From Methanolobus sp. UBA32 (GTDB lineage Archaea; Halobacteriota; Methanosarcinia; Methanosarcinales; Methanosarcinaceae), in NCBI GenBank assembly GCA_002507205.1, contig DAZF01000050.1, positions 31,133 to 95,132 of the forward strand: a DNA stretch of 64,000 nt. Direction: 5' to 3'. The notes under the pieces were generated by a model, which saw only the letters and a list, made by a program, of their open reading frames with translations, did no database searches and had not been told where the DNA came from. Position 1 is the stretch's first letter, and the number at the start of each line of letters is the position of its first letter. Below, piece by piece: positions 52,023 through 61,585 of this stretch. Both the position numbers and the translations under genes were made by a program.

Positions 52023-53411
52023 ATGCTTGGACGAGGTACCACATTGGAAACTAAATTCACAGGAATACCAGGATTGGATGAGATCCTTGGAGGAGGCATC
52101 ATAGCCCCTTCCACAATATTGATCGCAGGGAACCCGGGTAGCGGTAGGACCACCTTTGGAGTGCAGGGGTTATGTGAAGCAGCCAAAAACGGAGAGAACG
52201 TGCTTTACGTATGCATGACCTCTAAATCCGAAAGCGCTGTCAGAGAAGGTCTCTCAAACTACGATTTTTACGAAGAGTCCCTGAACATCCGCACTTTTAA
52301 TATTAGTTCCGTTGAAAGGGACCCACTTACGATGCTGGTTGAACTCGGGAATATCGTGGCATCCCTTAAACCAGACAGAGTATTGATAGACCCGGTTACA
52401 CCCATAGGATTTGGCTTCCCTGAAGCTGAAAGAAGAAGGTTCATGTATTCACTCAATTCCGCAATTGGAGAGTGGAATGCCATTGTTTACCTGACAGGAA
52501 CAATGTCACAATCTGATGTGTGCAGGTCAGTCATCAGCGATGTGGTTGAAGGGATAGTATATCTTTCACAGGAGATCGAAAGAAGAGGAAGCAAGCGCAC
52601 GATCAAGATAATGAAAATGAATCGCCCTAACTACATAGAGGGAGAACATTCATTCGACATTTCAAACAGCGGAATAGAGATATACCCCAGAATAACCACC
52701 CATGACACTGAACAATTATCACCTGAAACGAGAATTGATTCAGGAATCCCCAGGTTCAATGAATTGATCCGCGGAGGACTCTTTGAACTATCATCCACGT
52801 TGATAGCAGGAAATACAGGTACAGGAAAAACGTTATTCGGGCTTCATTTTATTGTCCAGGGAGCCAGGGATGGCGATGCCGGAATTATCAGTACTTTTGA
52901 AGACAGCCCTGCGGAATTACGTCGTTATGCTTCAAGTCTCGGGCTTGAGCTTGAAGAACTTGAACAGAAAGGACTGATAAAGATCATTTACACACCCCCG
53001 CCGGAGATCAATGCCTGCAGACATACTGTAGAGCTCAGGAAGAACATTGAAGAAATGGGGGCAAAAAGAATACTTCTGGATGATATATCCGGATTTGATT
53101 ATGTGTTTGGTGACCCTGTTGCCAAAAGAGAGCATATTGCCAATATGATGAGGAACTTTAAGGATGTGGGAATCACATCCATGCTTATCAGTGGTAACCG
53201 GGCAGCTGGCAATAATGTGCTTACAAGTGAAATACCGGTTTCATCACTGGTGGATGTGTTGATACTTCTCAAACACGTAGAGATTGGCAAGGAGATCAAA
53301 AAGACCATGTCAATTATGAAGATGCATGGTAGTGACCATGAGAAGCATCTCATCCAATATGACATAGATTCTGAAGGAATACACATCGGTGAATTCCTGA
53401 AAGATATGTGA
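52023..53411 (+). CDS. Double-domain KaiC-like RecA ATPase with altered first Walker A
   Basis: 462 residues, two KaiC domains. Second Walker A is intact (GNTGTGKT, 263-270). The first reads GNPGSGRT (36-43), with Arg42 in place of the catalytic Lys, and its neighbouring acidic pair is TSKSES where domain 2 has STFEDSP. So domain 2 is the likely active ATPase and domain 1 a binding or regulatory unit. Such archaeal KaiC-like proteins act as signalling switches, often controlling motility or gene expression. Flanks the element directly; chromosomal by its composition. Confidence 0.82.
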   Translation: MLGRGTTLETKFTGIPGLDEILGGGIIAPSTILIAGNPGSGRTTFGVQGLCEAAKNGENVLYVCMTSKSESAVREGLSNYDFYEESLNIRTFNISSVERDPLTMLVELGNIVASLKPDRVLIDPVTPIGFGFPEAERRRFMYSLNSAIGEWNAIVYLTGTMSQSDVCRSVISDVVEGIVYLSQEIERRGSKRTIKIMKMNRPNYIEGEHSFDISNSGIEIYPRITTHDTEQLSPETRIDSGIPRFNELIRGGLFELSSTLIAGNTGTGKTLFGLHFIVQGARDGDAGIISTFEDSPAELRRYASSLGLELEELEQKGLIKIIYTPPPEINACRHTVELRKNIEEMGAKRILLDDISGFDYVFGDPVAKREHIANMMRNFKDVGITSMLISGNRAAGNNVLTSEIPVSSLVDVLILLKHVEIGKEIKKTMSIMKMHGSDHEKHLIQYDIDSEGIHIGEFLKDM

Positions 53412-53468
53412 TACTCTTTATTTTTCTTTTATGATAGCCAATACAAAAACATTTAAATACATATCCGT

Positions 53469-53489
53469 GCTACTATGCCACATAGTAGC
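53469..53489. promoter_or_regulatory. Upstream operator palindrome of the aro operon
   Basis: GCTACTATG-cca-CATAGTAGC, a perfect 9-bp inverted repeat, ending about 6 bp before the TATA element at 53495. Confidence 0.6.
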
Positions 53490-53494
53490 AAAGA

Positions 53495-53505
53495 TAGTAT
53501 AAATA
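53495..53505 (+). promoter_or_regulatory. TATA box of the aro operon
   Basis: TAGTATAAATAC lies between two related palindromes. Expected start about 25 bp downstream; GAGGGTGAAATC precedes the ATG at 53568. Confidence 0.55.
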
Positions 53506-53527
53506 CATCAATGTATATTATAATACA

Positions 53528-53546
53528 TTACTACTCATATAGTAAC
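53528..53546. promoter_or_regulatory. Downstream operator palindrome of the aro operon
   Basis: TTACTAC-tcat-ATAGTAAC shares the half-site (G)TTACTA with the upstream palindrome (GCTACTA). It covers the expected transcription start. Confidence 0.5.
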
Positions 53547-53567
53547 ATACAACGAGGGTGAAATCAT

Positions 53568-54365
53568 ATGACAGAAATTGGTAAGAAGATTCGTATCGAA
53601 AGGATCATGCACAGAGAAAGCAGGAACATGGTAATAATCCCCATGGACCATGGATTATCAGACGGACCTATAAAGGGCCTGATAAATGTGGCAGATTCCA
53701 TAAATAAAGTTGCAGATGGAGGAGCGGATGCAGTACTCATGCAGAAAGGAATCGTCACTCATGGTCATAGAGGATACGGACATGATGTAGGACTCATAGT
53801 CCACATGAGCGCTTCTACATCCCTTGCACCGGACCCAAATAACAAAGTACAGGTATGCTCTGTGGAAGAGGTCATGAAAATGGGAGCTGATGCCGTATCA
53901 ATACATGTTAATGTGGGATCAGAGACCGAAGCAGAACAGTTACAAAAACTCGGAAGCGTATCTGAAGAATGCAACTACTGGGGAATGCCACTTCTTGCAA
54001 TGATGTACCCACGCGGAAAGGACATCAGCAATCCCCATGACTCAGAACTCGTTGCACATGTTGCAAGAGTTGGCGCAGAGCTTGGTGCAGATGTTGTAAA
54101 AACCCTATACACCGGAGATGTAGATACTTTCAGGGATGTAGTACAGGGTTGTCCCGTACCTGTGGTAATTGCAGGCGGACCAAAAACAAACACTGACCAG
54201 GAGTTCCTTGAAATGATCCAGGGCGCCATGGAAGGCGGTGCAAGAGGTGTTGCTATCGGAAGGAACGTGTTCCAGCACGAGAATCCTACAAAAATTACAA
54301 GAGCAATAACAGAGATAGTGCACCATAAAAAGTCAGTTGAAGAAGCACTGGAAATGCTGAAATAA
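53568..54365 (+). CDS. 2-amino-3,7-dideoxy-D-threo-hept-6-ulosonate synthase (ADH synthase)
   Basis: 265 residues, class I aldolase of the archaeal early shikimate route that replaces DAHP synthase. Motifs: [12 protein letters not shown] (about 23-34), [10 protein letters not shown] (about 139-148, with catalytic residues near it), VVKTLYTGD (Schiff-base Lys) and [11 protein letters not shown]. First gene of the aromatic operon, behind two palindromes. Confidence 0.94.
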   Translation: MTEIGKKIRIERIMHRESRNMVIIPMDHGLSDGPIKGLINVADSINKVADGGADAVLMQKGIVTHGHRGYGHDVGLIVHMSASTSLAPDPNNKVQVCSVEEVMKMGADAVSIHVNVGSETEAEQLQKLGSVSEECNYWGMPLLAMMYPRGKDISNPHDSELVAHVARVGAELGADVVKTLYTGDVDTFRDVVQGCPVPVVIAGGPKTNTDQEFLEMIQGAMEGGARGVAIGRNVFQHENPTKITRAITEIVHHKKSVEEALEMLK

Positions 54366-54401
54366 AGAGAGATAATTTCCTTTGCTTGCGGATGTGCTCA
54401 T

Positions 54402-55544
54402 ATGAATAATAAGATAATCTGGATAAAAGCCGATGAAGGCAACTGGGATGAACGCAAGGCTGTAATCACTACCGGAATGGAATCAGGAGTAGATGCCATA
54501 CTGGTCGATGCTGTAGATGTTGAAAAGGTGAAAGCACTTGGAAACGTAAAAGTGGCTGCCTTTGCTACCAATGATGTTGAAGGAGCAGAAATAATCGTAG
54601 TCGGAAAAGGAGGAGAAGGAGATGGAACAAAGCCATTGCCACCTGACTACGGAGGTTCCCTTGACATTACAAACGCCCTTCGCCTGAAAGAGAAAGGACT
54701 CAAGGTTGCAGGCTATGTCATCATCCAGAACAAGAACTATGAGAACTTTGCAGCCGAAATGGGAAATGTCTGCGATTATCTCATTACCATAGGCACGGAC
54801 TGGCAGGTCATTCCACTGGAAAACCTCATTGCAGGACTTCAGAAAAAGGATGTTAAACTGATATCAGGAGTTCAGAACTCAGAAGAAGCAAAACTTGCTT
54901 TTGAAACAATGGAGCACGGAACCGATGGTGTGCTTCTTGATACAAGAGACCTGAGCCAGATAAAGAAGACTGCCGAGGTCGCTGAAAGCGCTGGTGTCAC
55001 TAACCTTGAGATAAAAACAGCCGTTGTTACAAATGTTGAATCTATCGGTATGGGTGACAGGGTCTGTGTAGACACATGCAACCTGATGGTAAAAGGAGAG
55101 GGAATGCTTGTGGGTTCGCAGGCAAACGGTATGTTCCTTGTGCACTCTGAATCAGAGGAAAGCCCATACGTCGCATCCCGTCCGTTCAGGGTCAATGCCG
55201 GCGCTGTACATGCATACATCAAAGTCGGCGAAAAGACCCGCTACCTTTCCGAACTTAAAGCAGGCGACCAGGTCACCATAGTTGACGGGGACGGCAAGCA
55301 GAGAACAGGAGTGGTCGGCCGGGTAAAGATAGAAAGAAGGCCACTTATCCTTGTTGAAGCAGACCTTAATGGAAAAATCATCAAGAATATCCTGCAGAAT
55401 GCAGAAACCATAAAGCTTGTTACTAAGGACAAGGAACCCGTAGCTGTGACCGATCTGAAGGTTGGCGATGAGATACTCGTCCACTCAGAAGACATAGGCC
55501 GCCACTTCGGGATGAAGATAGAAGAGACCATTATCGAAAAGTAA
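54402..55544 (+). CDS. 3-dehydroquinate synthase II
   Basis: 380 residues, archaeal-type DHQ synthase that converts the ADH synthase product to 3-dehydroquinate using NAD+. IIWIKADEGNWDERKAVITT at the start, GSQANGMFLVHSESEESPYV, and RPFRVNAGAVHAYIKV are the family's conserved blocks. 36 bp after the first gene. Confidence 0.95.
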   Translation: MNNKIIWIKADEGNWDERKAVITTGMESGVDAILVDAVDVEKVKALGNVKVAAFATNDVEGAEIIVVGKGGEGDGTKPLPPDYGGSLDITNALRLKEKGLKVAGYVIIQNKNYENFAAEMGNVCDYLITIGTDWQVIPLENLIAGLQKKDVKLISGVQNSEEAKLAFETMEHGTDGVLLDTRDLSQIKKTAEVAESAGVTNLEIKTAVVTNVESIGMGDRVCVDTCNLMVKGEGMLVGSQANGMFLVHSESEESPYVASRPFRVNAGAVHAYIKVGEKTRYLSELKAGDQVTIVDGDGKQRTGVVGRVKIERRPLILVEADLNGKIIKNILQNAETIKLVTKDKEPVAVTDLKVGDEILVHSEDIGRHFGMKIEETIIEK

Positions 55545-55555
55545 GGTGGTCGGTT

Positions 55556-56260
55556 ATGGTGAAAATAGGGACTTTTGACCTCGATGAAAAACCTGCAATT
55601 GTCTCAGTAATAGACGACGATCCGGCGGAGAATGCAAAAGCTGCAAACTGGCTGGGAGCCGATGTACTGGAATTGAGACTTGACCTTCTCAATTTTTCAG
55701 ACCTTGAGGAAGCAAAGAAGACAATTGAAAGGATAAAAGTGAACACCAACCTTCCGTGTATTGCAACCAACAGGTTACAAACCGATGGTGGTAAGTGGGA
55801 AGGCAGTGAGGAAGAAAGGATTGCATTATTGACATATATCCTTCCTTTTGTGGAAGCAATTGACATCGAGCTCAGCGCAGATGCAGGCCAGCGCAGCAAA
55901 CTCATAGATGCAGCAAAAGCTGCTGGTGTGACTGTTATCGTTTCAGCCCATGATTTCAACTCCACGCCCTCTGTTGAAGAAATGAAAAAGATACTCAACA
56001 ACGCGTATGATGCCGGTGCTGATATTGCAAAGCTGGCAGTCATGGCACAGTCAAAGCAGGATGTGCTTAATGTACTTCAGGCAACTGCCGATATAGATAA
56101 ACCGGTATGCACCATCGCAATGGGAGAAATTGGCAAACACAGCCGCATAGTTGCTCCATGCTATGGTTCACGCCTGACATACGGTGCAATAGCAAAGGCC
56201 GTGGCACCCGGGCAGATAAAGATACATGAACTTAGATCAGCCCTGGAGATACTCTTTTGA
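55556..56260 (+). CDS. aroD: 3-dehydroquinate dehydratase type I
   Basis: 234 residues. ELRLDLL, VIVSAHDFNSTP with the catalytic His, and ADIAKLAVMAQ with the Schiff-base Lys. Type I enzyme as expected in archaea. Ends overlapping aroE (TTGA). Confidence 0.95.
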   Translation: MVKIGTFDLDEKPAIVSVIDDDPAENAKAANWLGADVLELRLDLLNFSDLEEAKKTIERIKVNTNLPCIATNRLQTDGGKWEGSEEERIALLTYILPFVEAIDIELSADAGQRSKLIDAAKAAGVTVIVSAHDFNSTPSVEEMKKILNNAYDAGADIAKLAVMAQSKQDVLNVLQATADIDKPVCTIAMGEIGKHSRIVAPCYGSRLTYGAIAKAVAPGQIKIHELRSALEILF

Positions 56261-57078
56261 GAACAGTTTTCGGCGTATTCGGTGACCCGATAGCACATTC
56301 ACTGTCTCCGGATATGCACAATGCAGCCTTTGATAAACTTGGCATGGAATGCACATACCATGCGTTCAAAGTAAGTCCGGATAATTTGAAGAACGCATTG
56401 CTTGGAGCGAAAGCCATGGGTTTTGGCGGCATAAACCTCACAGTCCCGCTGAAACAGGAAGCTTTGAGGATCATTGATGCTGACCCGCTGGCTAAGGGCA
56501 TAGGTGCCATCAATACAGTTGATTTTAAAGATGGAATCACAGGCTACAATACCGATGGTCTTGGGGCAAAACGTGCCCTCGAAGAAAATGGAGTGGAAAT
56601 AGACGGCTCCAACGTACTCATAGTAGGTGCAGGCGGTGCTGCAAGAGCTATCGCATTCCAGTTCGCCAAAGACGGAGCGAATATCACCATCGCCAACAGG
56701 ACAGAGAATAAGGCTATTGATCTTGCAACAGATGTATCATCGGTTGGTTTTGCAAGGGGATGCGGACTTGAGCACCTTAAAGACTCCATCGATGGCAGCG
56801 ACATCCTTGTTAATTGCACAACCCAGGGTATGCACCCTAAAACAGAAGGAACTATAGCAACCGCAGAGGATATGCATTCCGGACTGACGGTATTTGATAT
56901 TGTTTACAACCCGCTGGAAACCAGACTATTAAAAGAAGCAAAGAAAGCAGGTGCAAAGGCGGTCACCGGGGAAATGATGCTTGTATACCAGGGCGCAGAG
57001 GCATTCAGAATATGGACGGGTGTTGAGCCACCTATCGATGTTATGAAAAAAGCAGTGTTGGAGGGACTTGGAATTTGA
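56257..57078 (+). CDS. aroE: Shikimate dehydrogenase
   Basis: 273 residues. Substrate site SLSPDMHNAAF (about 13-23) and NLTVPLKQEA with the catalytic Lys, and NADP loop VGAGGAARAIAFQ (about 125-137). TTG start overlapping the aroD stop. Confidence 0.94.
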   Translation: MRTVFGVFGDPIAHSLSPDMHNAAFDKLGMECTYHAFKVSPDNLKNALLGAKAMGFGGINLTVPLKQEALRIIDADPLAKGIGAINTVDFKDGITGYNTDGLGAKRALEENGVEIDGSNVLIVGAGGAARAIAFQFAKDGANITIANRTENKAIDLATDVSSVGFARGCGLEHLKDSIDGSDILVNCTTQGMHPKTEGTIATAEDMHSGLTVFDIVYNPLETRLLKEAKKAGAKAVTGEMMLVYQGAEAFRIWTGVEPPIDVMKKAVLEGLGI

Positions 57079-58403
57079 AAGTCCTTATCATAGGCGGTAC
57101 CGGTGAAATGGGGCAGTGGTTCACCCCTTTTTTTAAGAACCACGATTATGATGTTGTTGTATGGGGCAGCAGCGGAAAGACAGAGATAGCAGAGAGAATG
57201 GGAGTTGAATTCGCCCGCGACCTTGATGCTGCCGTTAGCACCAGTGATATCGTAATAGTCACCGTGCCCATCAACATCACTGAGAAGGTCATCAGTGAAA
57301 CTGCACCTAAAATGAAAAGTGGCAGTCTACTGATGGATTTCACATCCCTGAAGGTCGGCCCCACCGAGGCCATGAAGAAGTATGCTCCCAAAGATGTGGA
57401 GATACTCGGCACCCACCCTATGTTCGGACCATCCATACCAAGTCTGCACGGCCAGATATTCATACTTACACCAATTGAAGGACGCTGCGATAAATGGTTC
57501 CCGGTCATGAGGTCACTTTTTGAGGATAACGGTGCACATATCGAAGTTATCACCCCGGCCGAGCATGACAGGTTCGTATCAGTTGTACAGGGACTTACTC
57601 ACTTTGCTTACATCACCATCGGTACGACCTTTGACCGGCTTGATTTCAGTGTGAATGAATCAAGGCGCTTCATGAGTCCGGTCTACGACATCATGCTTGA
57701 TTTCGTTGGCAGGATACTTGGACAGAACCCTTATCTCTATGCATATATCCAGATGGAGAACCCGGAAGTTCTAAAGGTGCATGATGCTTTCATGCAGCAG
57801 TGCAGCGAGATGTCCTCCATTGTCAGGAAAAAGGATGTTGAAGCCTTCACAGCAAAAATGAAGGAAGCTGCAGTGCATTTTGGAGATACGGCATCAGCAC
57901 TGCGCAGGTCTGACAAACTCATGAACTCAAAGATAGCTGAATTTGACAGGCTGCTGGATTCCATCGGCCAGGAGATTGGTGTCAGGCACATTTATTCAGG
58001 AATTGTCCACACTGGAATTGTCGAAAAAGTAAGTCCAAGAGATGTTGTTTTGGATGCCGGCAGCAGGATGATATCTCTTAAGATAGAGAACATCCGCCTG
58101 TTAAGTGAAGAGGAAATGCATGAGTGGAAACTTGACAACCTCGAGCATCATTTAAGAGATATATCGGTACTGATACCGGAAGAAGCTGATGCAGATGTGA
58201 TCATGGAGCTTGTTTCCTGTAATGAGGATATTGTTTCAATTGAGATAATTGACAGGTACGATGGAATTGAAGGGACTGAAAGGCTGAGTGTTACATTCCG
58301 CGTAATGATTATGGGCGATGTTGAAGTGGAGAAGGTGCATCAGGAAGTGGAGAGGCAACTGAAGGGGATTGGTTGCAGTATCCGTGGAGAAGAGCAACTC
58401 TAA
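57075..58403 (+). CDS. tyrA: Prephenate dehydrogenase with C-terminal regulatory domain
   Basis: 442 residues. NAD-binding GGTGEMGQWF (about 7-16), GTHPMFGPSIPS (about 114-125) and GLTHFAYIT. The core ends at about 280; the remaining 160 residues (SGIVHTGIVEKVSPRDVVL, then DISVLIPEEADADVIMELV) are a domain I cannot name with certainty, probably regulatory and ACT-like or FDX-ACB-like. TTG start overlapping the aroE stop by 4 bp. Last gene of the operon. Confidence 0.88.
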   Translation: MKVLIIGGTGEMGQWFTPFFKNHDYDVVVWGSSGKTEIAERMGVEFARDLDAAVSTSDIVIVTVPINITEKVISETAPKMKSGSLLMDFTSLKVGPTEAMKKYAPKDVEILGTHPMFGPSIPSLHGQIFILTPIEGRCDKWFPVMRSLFEDNGAHIEVITPAEHDRFVSVVQGLTHFAYITIGTTFDRLDFSVNESRRFMSPVYDIMLDFVGRILGQNPYLYAYIQMENPEVLKVHDAFMQQCSEMSSIVRKKDVEAFTAKMKEAAVHFGDTASALRRSDKLMNSKIAEFDRLLDSIGQEIGVRHIYSGIVHTGIVEKVSPRDVVLDAGSRMISLKIENIRLLSEEEMHEWKLDNLEHHLRDISVLIPEEADADVIMELVSCNEDIVSIEIIDRYDGIEGTERLSVTFRVMIMGDVEVEKVHQEVERQLKGIGCSIRGEEQL

Positions 58404-58459
58404 AATAAGATCCCAAAGGGACTGCTTTTTTGCTTATTATTTGAAAAAAGGATAACCAT

Positions 58460-58745
58460 ACCTTCCTCACAAGGTCTTCACCTTTTGAGATACCTGCACC
58501 ACAGAGAAACTGTACTGCCGGATTAATTCTTTTTACTGCTTCAACTGAGCCTGTAACGACCCCAGAGTCAACTTCTGATACAGAGATGACGGAGCCGATA
58601 AGCCCAGATGGCTCCACTACAACATAATCAGGATCTGGTGCTCCTACAGAGGTTGCAACTTTGGTGGTACATACTATTTCTTGAGCCTTGCACCCTTTGC
58701 AGTAATAATGGATGTATCGATGTTTGCCAGTGTAAGCCGGCATAA
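58460..58745 (-). pseudogene. tpiA: Decayed triosephosphate isomerase copy
   Basis: Two frames on the - strand carry pieces that match the intact TpiA at 59.3 kb: CRLTLANIDTSIITAKGA in one, and VATSVGAPDPDYVVVEP, GVVTGSVEAVKRINPAVQ and CGAGISKGEDL in another. A frameshift separates them. Near the 3' end about 80 bp are missing: ACAAGGTCTT joins directly to CACCTTTTGAG, which lie far apart in the intact gene. The N-terminal third is absent. Remnant of a segmental duplication. Confidence 0.8.
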
Positions 58746-58955
58746 TCCCAGTGAATAAAAGGGATACGTATAAAGGTTTAAGAGAAAATGAAAGGACCAG
58801 TGTGATCTAGCGACATCAGCTGTAAGCTTAGAATATGAGATCATTTCGGATGATCGTTTCTGACTCCGTACATATAATACTGCCATGGCAGTTCTTACAT
58901 AAGTTTCACGGGCAAATATTATCAGTCACCTCCGCCTACATCAAATAGTGATAAT

Positions 58956-59246
58956 GTGAAAGGCTCATCCCCAAGACCCCAACAATACCTACGGTTTTTT
59001 AAGATAGGAATTTTCTTTACCGCTGTTTTTGGAATGTACCTGGGAATCCAGGGCCTCTATCTTATGATAGTGGACAGGAACTTCATATCAGGCATACCAC
59101 TCTTCATTGCCGCACTCCTGATAGCACCACCGCCTATCGGCATAGCCAGGATGATGAAAGAGCAATTCAATATTGACCTTTCAATAACTGTCAGAGTGAT
59201 AACTGCAACCATGATGCTATTGATCGCATGGCTGAGCCTGCCTTGA
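58956..59246 (+). CDS. Small membrane protein between the two tpiA copies
   Basis: 96 residues, not recognised. Three hydrophobic stretches (IGIFFTAVFGMYLGIQGLYL, GIPLFIAALLIAPPPIGI, VRVITATMMLLIAWLSL). GTG start, no clear SD. Lies in the gap between tpiA and its remnant, so it was probably there before, or arrived with, the duplication. Confidence 0.55.
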   Translation: MKGSSPRPQQYLRFFKIGIFFTAVFGMYLGIQGLYLMIVDRNFISGIPLFIAALLIAPPPIGIARMMKEQFNIDLSITVRVITATMMLLIAWLSLP

Positions 59247-59265
59247 AAAAAGTAATAGAAAGTGA

Positions 59266-59934
59266 TCAGACCTTGCTTACAAGGTCTTCCAGTGCAGCCT
59301 TAGGATCAGCAGCCTTCACGATACCCGATGCCAGTAGCACACCTACAGAACCAAGTTCAAGAGCTGCTGCAAGATCCTCACCTTTTGAGATACCTGCACC
59401 GCAGAGAACCTGCACTGCCGGGTTGATCCTCTTAACTGCCTCAACTGAACCTGTGACTACCCCAGGGTCTGCTTTTGATACAGGGATACCGGAACCTATA
59501 AGCTCTGGCGGTTCCACTGCCACATAATCAGGGCCAAGGGCTGCTGCTGCGGCTGAGGTTGCAACGTTGTTGGTGCAAACTATGGTCTTAAGGGCTGCAT
59601 CTCTTGCAGTTGTGATGGATGCGTCGATGTTTGCCAGTGTAAGGCGGCATTCGGAATGATTGATAAGGGTTCCAATTGCGCCTGCATCCTTGATGGACTG
59701 GACGAATGCATGTCCTGTAAAGCTGCCTGCTCCTACAGGATCAAGACTCTGTGCGTAGACCGGGAGGTCCACCTGTGATGCCACACGGTAGATGTCACAG
59801 AACTGCGGTGCAACACCGATATCAATTCCGGACTCATCTGCAACTTCCTTACATGCCTGTGCAACCTTTACGGCGCCTTCGCCTGTGCCCTCAAGATATG
59901 TCTTAAGGTTCAGGACTATCAATGTAGAACTCAA
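59266..59934 (-). CDS. tpiA: Triosephosphate isomerase
   Basis: 222 residues, short archaeal form. LIVLNLKTYLEG at the start (catalytic Lys), NHSECRLTL (catalytic His region), VAVEPPELIGSG (catalytic Glu) and GAGISKGEDLAAALELGS for phosphate binding. TTG at 59934 is preferred, with GGAGAG 6-7 bp before; a longer start to 59949 has no such site. The functional copy next to the remnant at 58.5 kb. Confidence 0.93.
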   Translation of the reverse strand: MSSTLIVLNLKTYLEGTGEGAVKVAQACKEVADESGIDIGVAPQFCDIYRVASQVDLPVYAQSLDPVGAGSFTGHAFVQSIKDAGAIGTLINHSECRLTLANIDASITTARDAALKTIVCTNNVATSAAAAALGPDYVAVEPPELIGSGIPVSKADPGVVTGSVEAVKRINPAVQVLCGAGISKGEDLAAALELGSVGVLLASGIVKAADPKAALEDLVSKV

Positions 59935-60096
59935 ATTAAATCTCTCCAATATGAATATCAGTATGCGTATCTTGTGCGCACCACTATAGATGTAACTCCA
60001 ACTATAAATATAAGGGTGAAAGAAGGACGAAAGAAACGCTGAAATAAAGGTCTAAGCCAAGAAAAAAGAAGATAAGAGTGTGGAAATTCCACACGC

Positions 60097-61275
60097 TTAA
60101 AAGTCGGTCATTACTCTGAACTGGTCGATCTCAGGGTTGTTAAGACCTTCAATGAATTTCTCTGCGACCTGCCTTACATCCTTTGCGTTGGTGATTGCTC
60201 TTCCAACTACAAGAATGTCAGCACCTGCTGCAAGAGCGTCAGGCATTGTGTCGATACGTACACCACCGGCAACTGCCACCAGGATCTTTGGTGAGAGTGC
60301 CTTGATGGCTTCGATGCTTCCCCATGCATGTGCAGTGCCTTCTACATCGATACCACGGTGCAGTTCAACAACATCAGGCAGTACATCGAGCTGCTTAAGG
60401 ACTGCTACAGGGTCATCACAGTTGAGTGTGTCCATGAAAGCATAGATACCTGTCTTGTGAGCTTCCTCAATAACTTTGTTCATGGTTGCTATTGGTGCAA
60501 GTGCTGAAACAACGATTGCGTCTGCGGTTGCATCTGCAACCATACGTGCCTCGAGGTTTCCTGTGTCGAGGGTCTTGAGGTCAGCAACTATGAATGCATC
60601 CGGGCGGACCTCTCTGAGCTTTGAGATTACGTCAACACCATAGCGTTTGATAAGAGGTGTGCCTGCTTCCAGAATAACGTGGTCGCTCTTTGGAATCTGG
60701 TTGACGATGCTGAGAATTGCACTGATGTTCGGGTTGTCAAGTGCAACCTGCAGGTATGGAGGGTTCCAGAGTCTGGATACCTTGAATCCCATGATAGCGT
60801 GACCCATTCTGTCCTTCTCCTTAAGTACTGTGTCAACGTCAGGGAAGCCATCTACTGCACGTTTTACAGCGAGTTTTGCTGCTCCGTAGTTGTATCTGTA
60901 GATCTTGTTGTAGTCCTTTGCTTCAGGGTGGATGAAAACACTTGCAACAACAACGAGGTCTTCAATATCCATGTCACCGAATGCTCCTTCTTCAAGGGCA
61001 TCTGCAACAGCCTTTGCAACAGCAGCCTGTGCAGGACCGAATATCTGTGAAGCCTGGCCCATATTCTTTACTGTTACCTTTGGCACGATAAGTGTTGCAG
61101 GTTTTGTAGGAAGGTTTGGACGGATGACTGAGAGCAGAGGTGTGTGACCTGCTGACAGCTGTGTTAGACCATTTGCAAATGCCTGACCTACAGGACCGTC
61201 TTTGTTTCCGATCATAAGGTCAACGTGTGCGAGTTCTGGTGCCTCGCCGATTAATGCTTCTCCGATTAGTAACAT
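60097..61275 (-). CDS. fae-hps: Bifunctional formaldehyde-activating enzyme / hexulose-6-phosphate synthase
   Basis: 392 residues. N-terminal Fae (residues 1-160: [36 protein letters not shown]) condenses formaldehyde with tetrahydromethanopterin. C-terminal Hps (165-392: [38 protein letters not shown]). In methanogens it makes ribulose-5-phosphate from hexulose-6-phosphate with formaldehyde captured by Fae. ATG at 61275 is set by GTGAGAATC upstream. A second Hps, fused to RraA, is at 23.2 kb. Confidence 0.95.
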   Translation of the reverse strand: MLLIGEALIGEAPELAHVDLMIGNKDGPVGQAFANGLTQLSAGHTPLLSVIRPNLPTKPATLIVPKVTVKNMGQASQIFGPAQAAVAKAVADALEEGAFGDMDIEDLVVVASVFIHPEAKDYNKIYRYNYGAAKLAVKRAVDGFPDVDTVLKEKDRMGHAIMGFKVSRLWNPPYLQVALDNPNISAILSIVNQIPKSDHVILEAGTPLIKRYGVDVISKLREVRPDAFIVADLKTLDTGNLEARMVADATADAIVVSALAPIATMNKVIEEAHKTGIYAFMDTLNCDDPVAVLKQLDVLPDVVELHRGIDVEGTAHAWGSIEAIKALSPKILVAVAGGVRIDTMPDALAAGADILVVGRAITNAKDVRQVAEKFIEGLNNPEIDQFRVMTDF

Positions 61276-61585
61276 GATTCTCACTCTTATACTAAAGTAA
61301 ATATTAGTTCATTTATTAGTTGATTAATGTTAATGCAAGTATGGAATTTATCAGTTCTCGTGCAAAACCAGCACTTTTTATATTAGAGTTGCGGCATGTA
61401 TCACGAGATTTGTGCTTTATATATTATATATCATAAATAGTTTGTTGAAGCTATCATCTTTATTTTATCCCTATTTTGAAAAACATAGAGCCTTTTAAGG
61501 CACAGTATACGTTAAGCAAGAAAATTGCAACTCATCCAAAAAATACACCGGCTTTTTAAAATATATCCTGCTTTATAAGTATTAA
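61276..61585. promoter_or_regulatory. Divergent promoter region of fae-hps and the DUF2157 gene
   Basis: About 310 bp, very AT-rich with no gene. TTTAAAATATATCC (61555-61568) is a TATA element about 25 bp before ATG 61586, so that transcript is probably leaderless. CTTTATATATTATATATC (61413-61430) is another strong TATA stretch. Two short copies of GCACTTTTTATA/GTGCTTTATATA are near 61370 and 61410. Confidence 0.45.

Noticed and set aside
52023-53411. KaiC-like gene as part of the integrated element
   Set aside because: It lies outside the attR core, and its codon use and length are like chromosomal genes.
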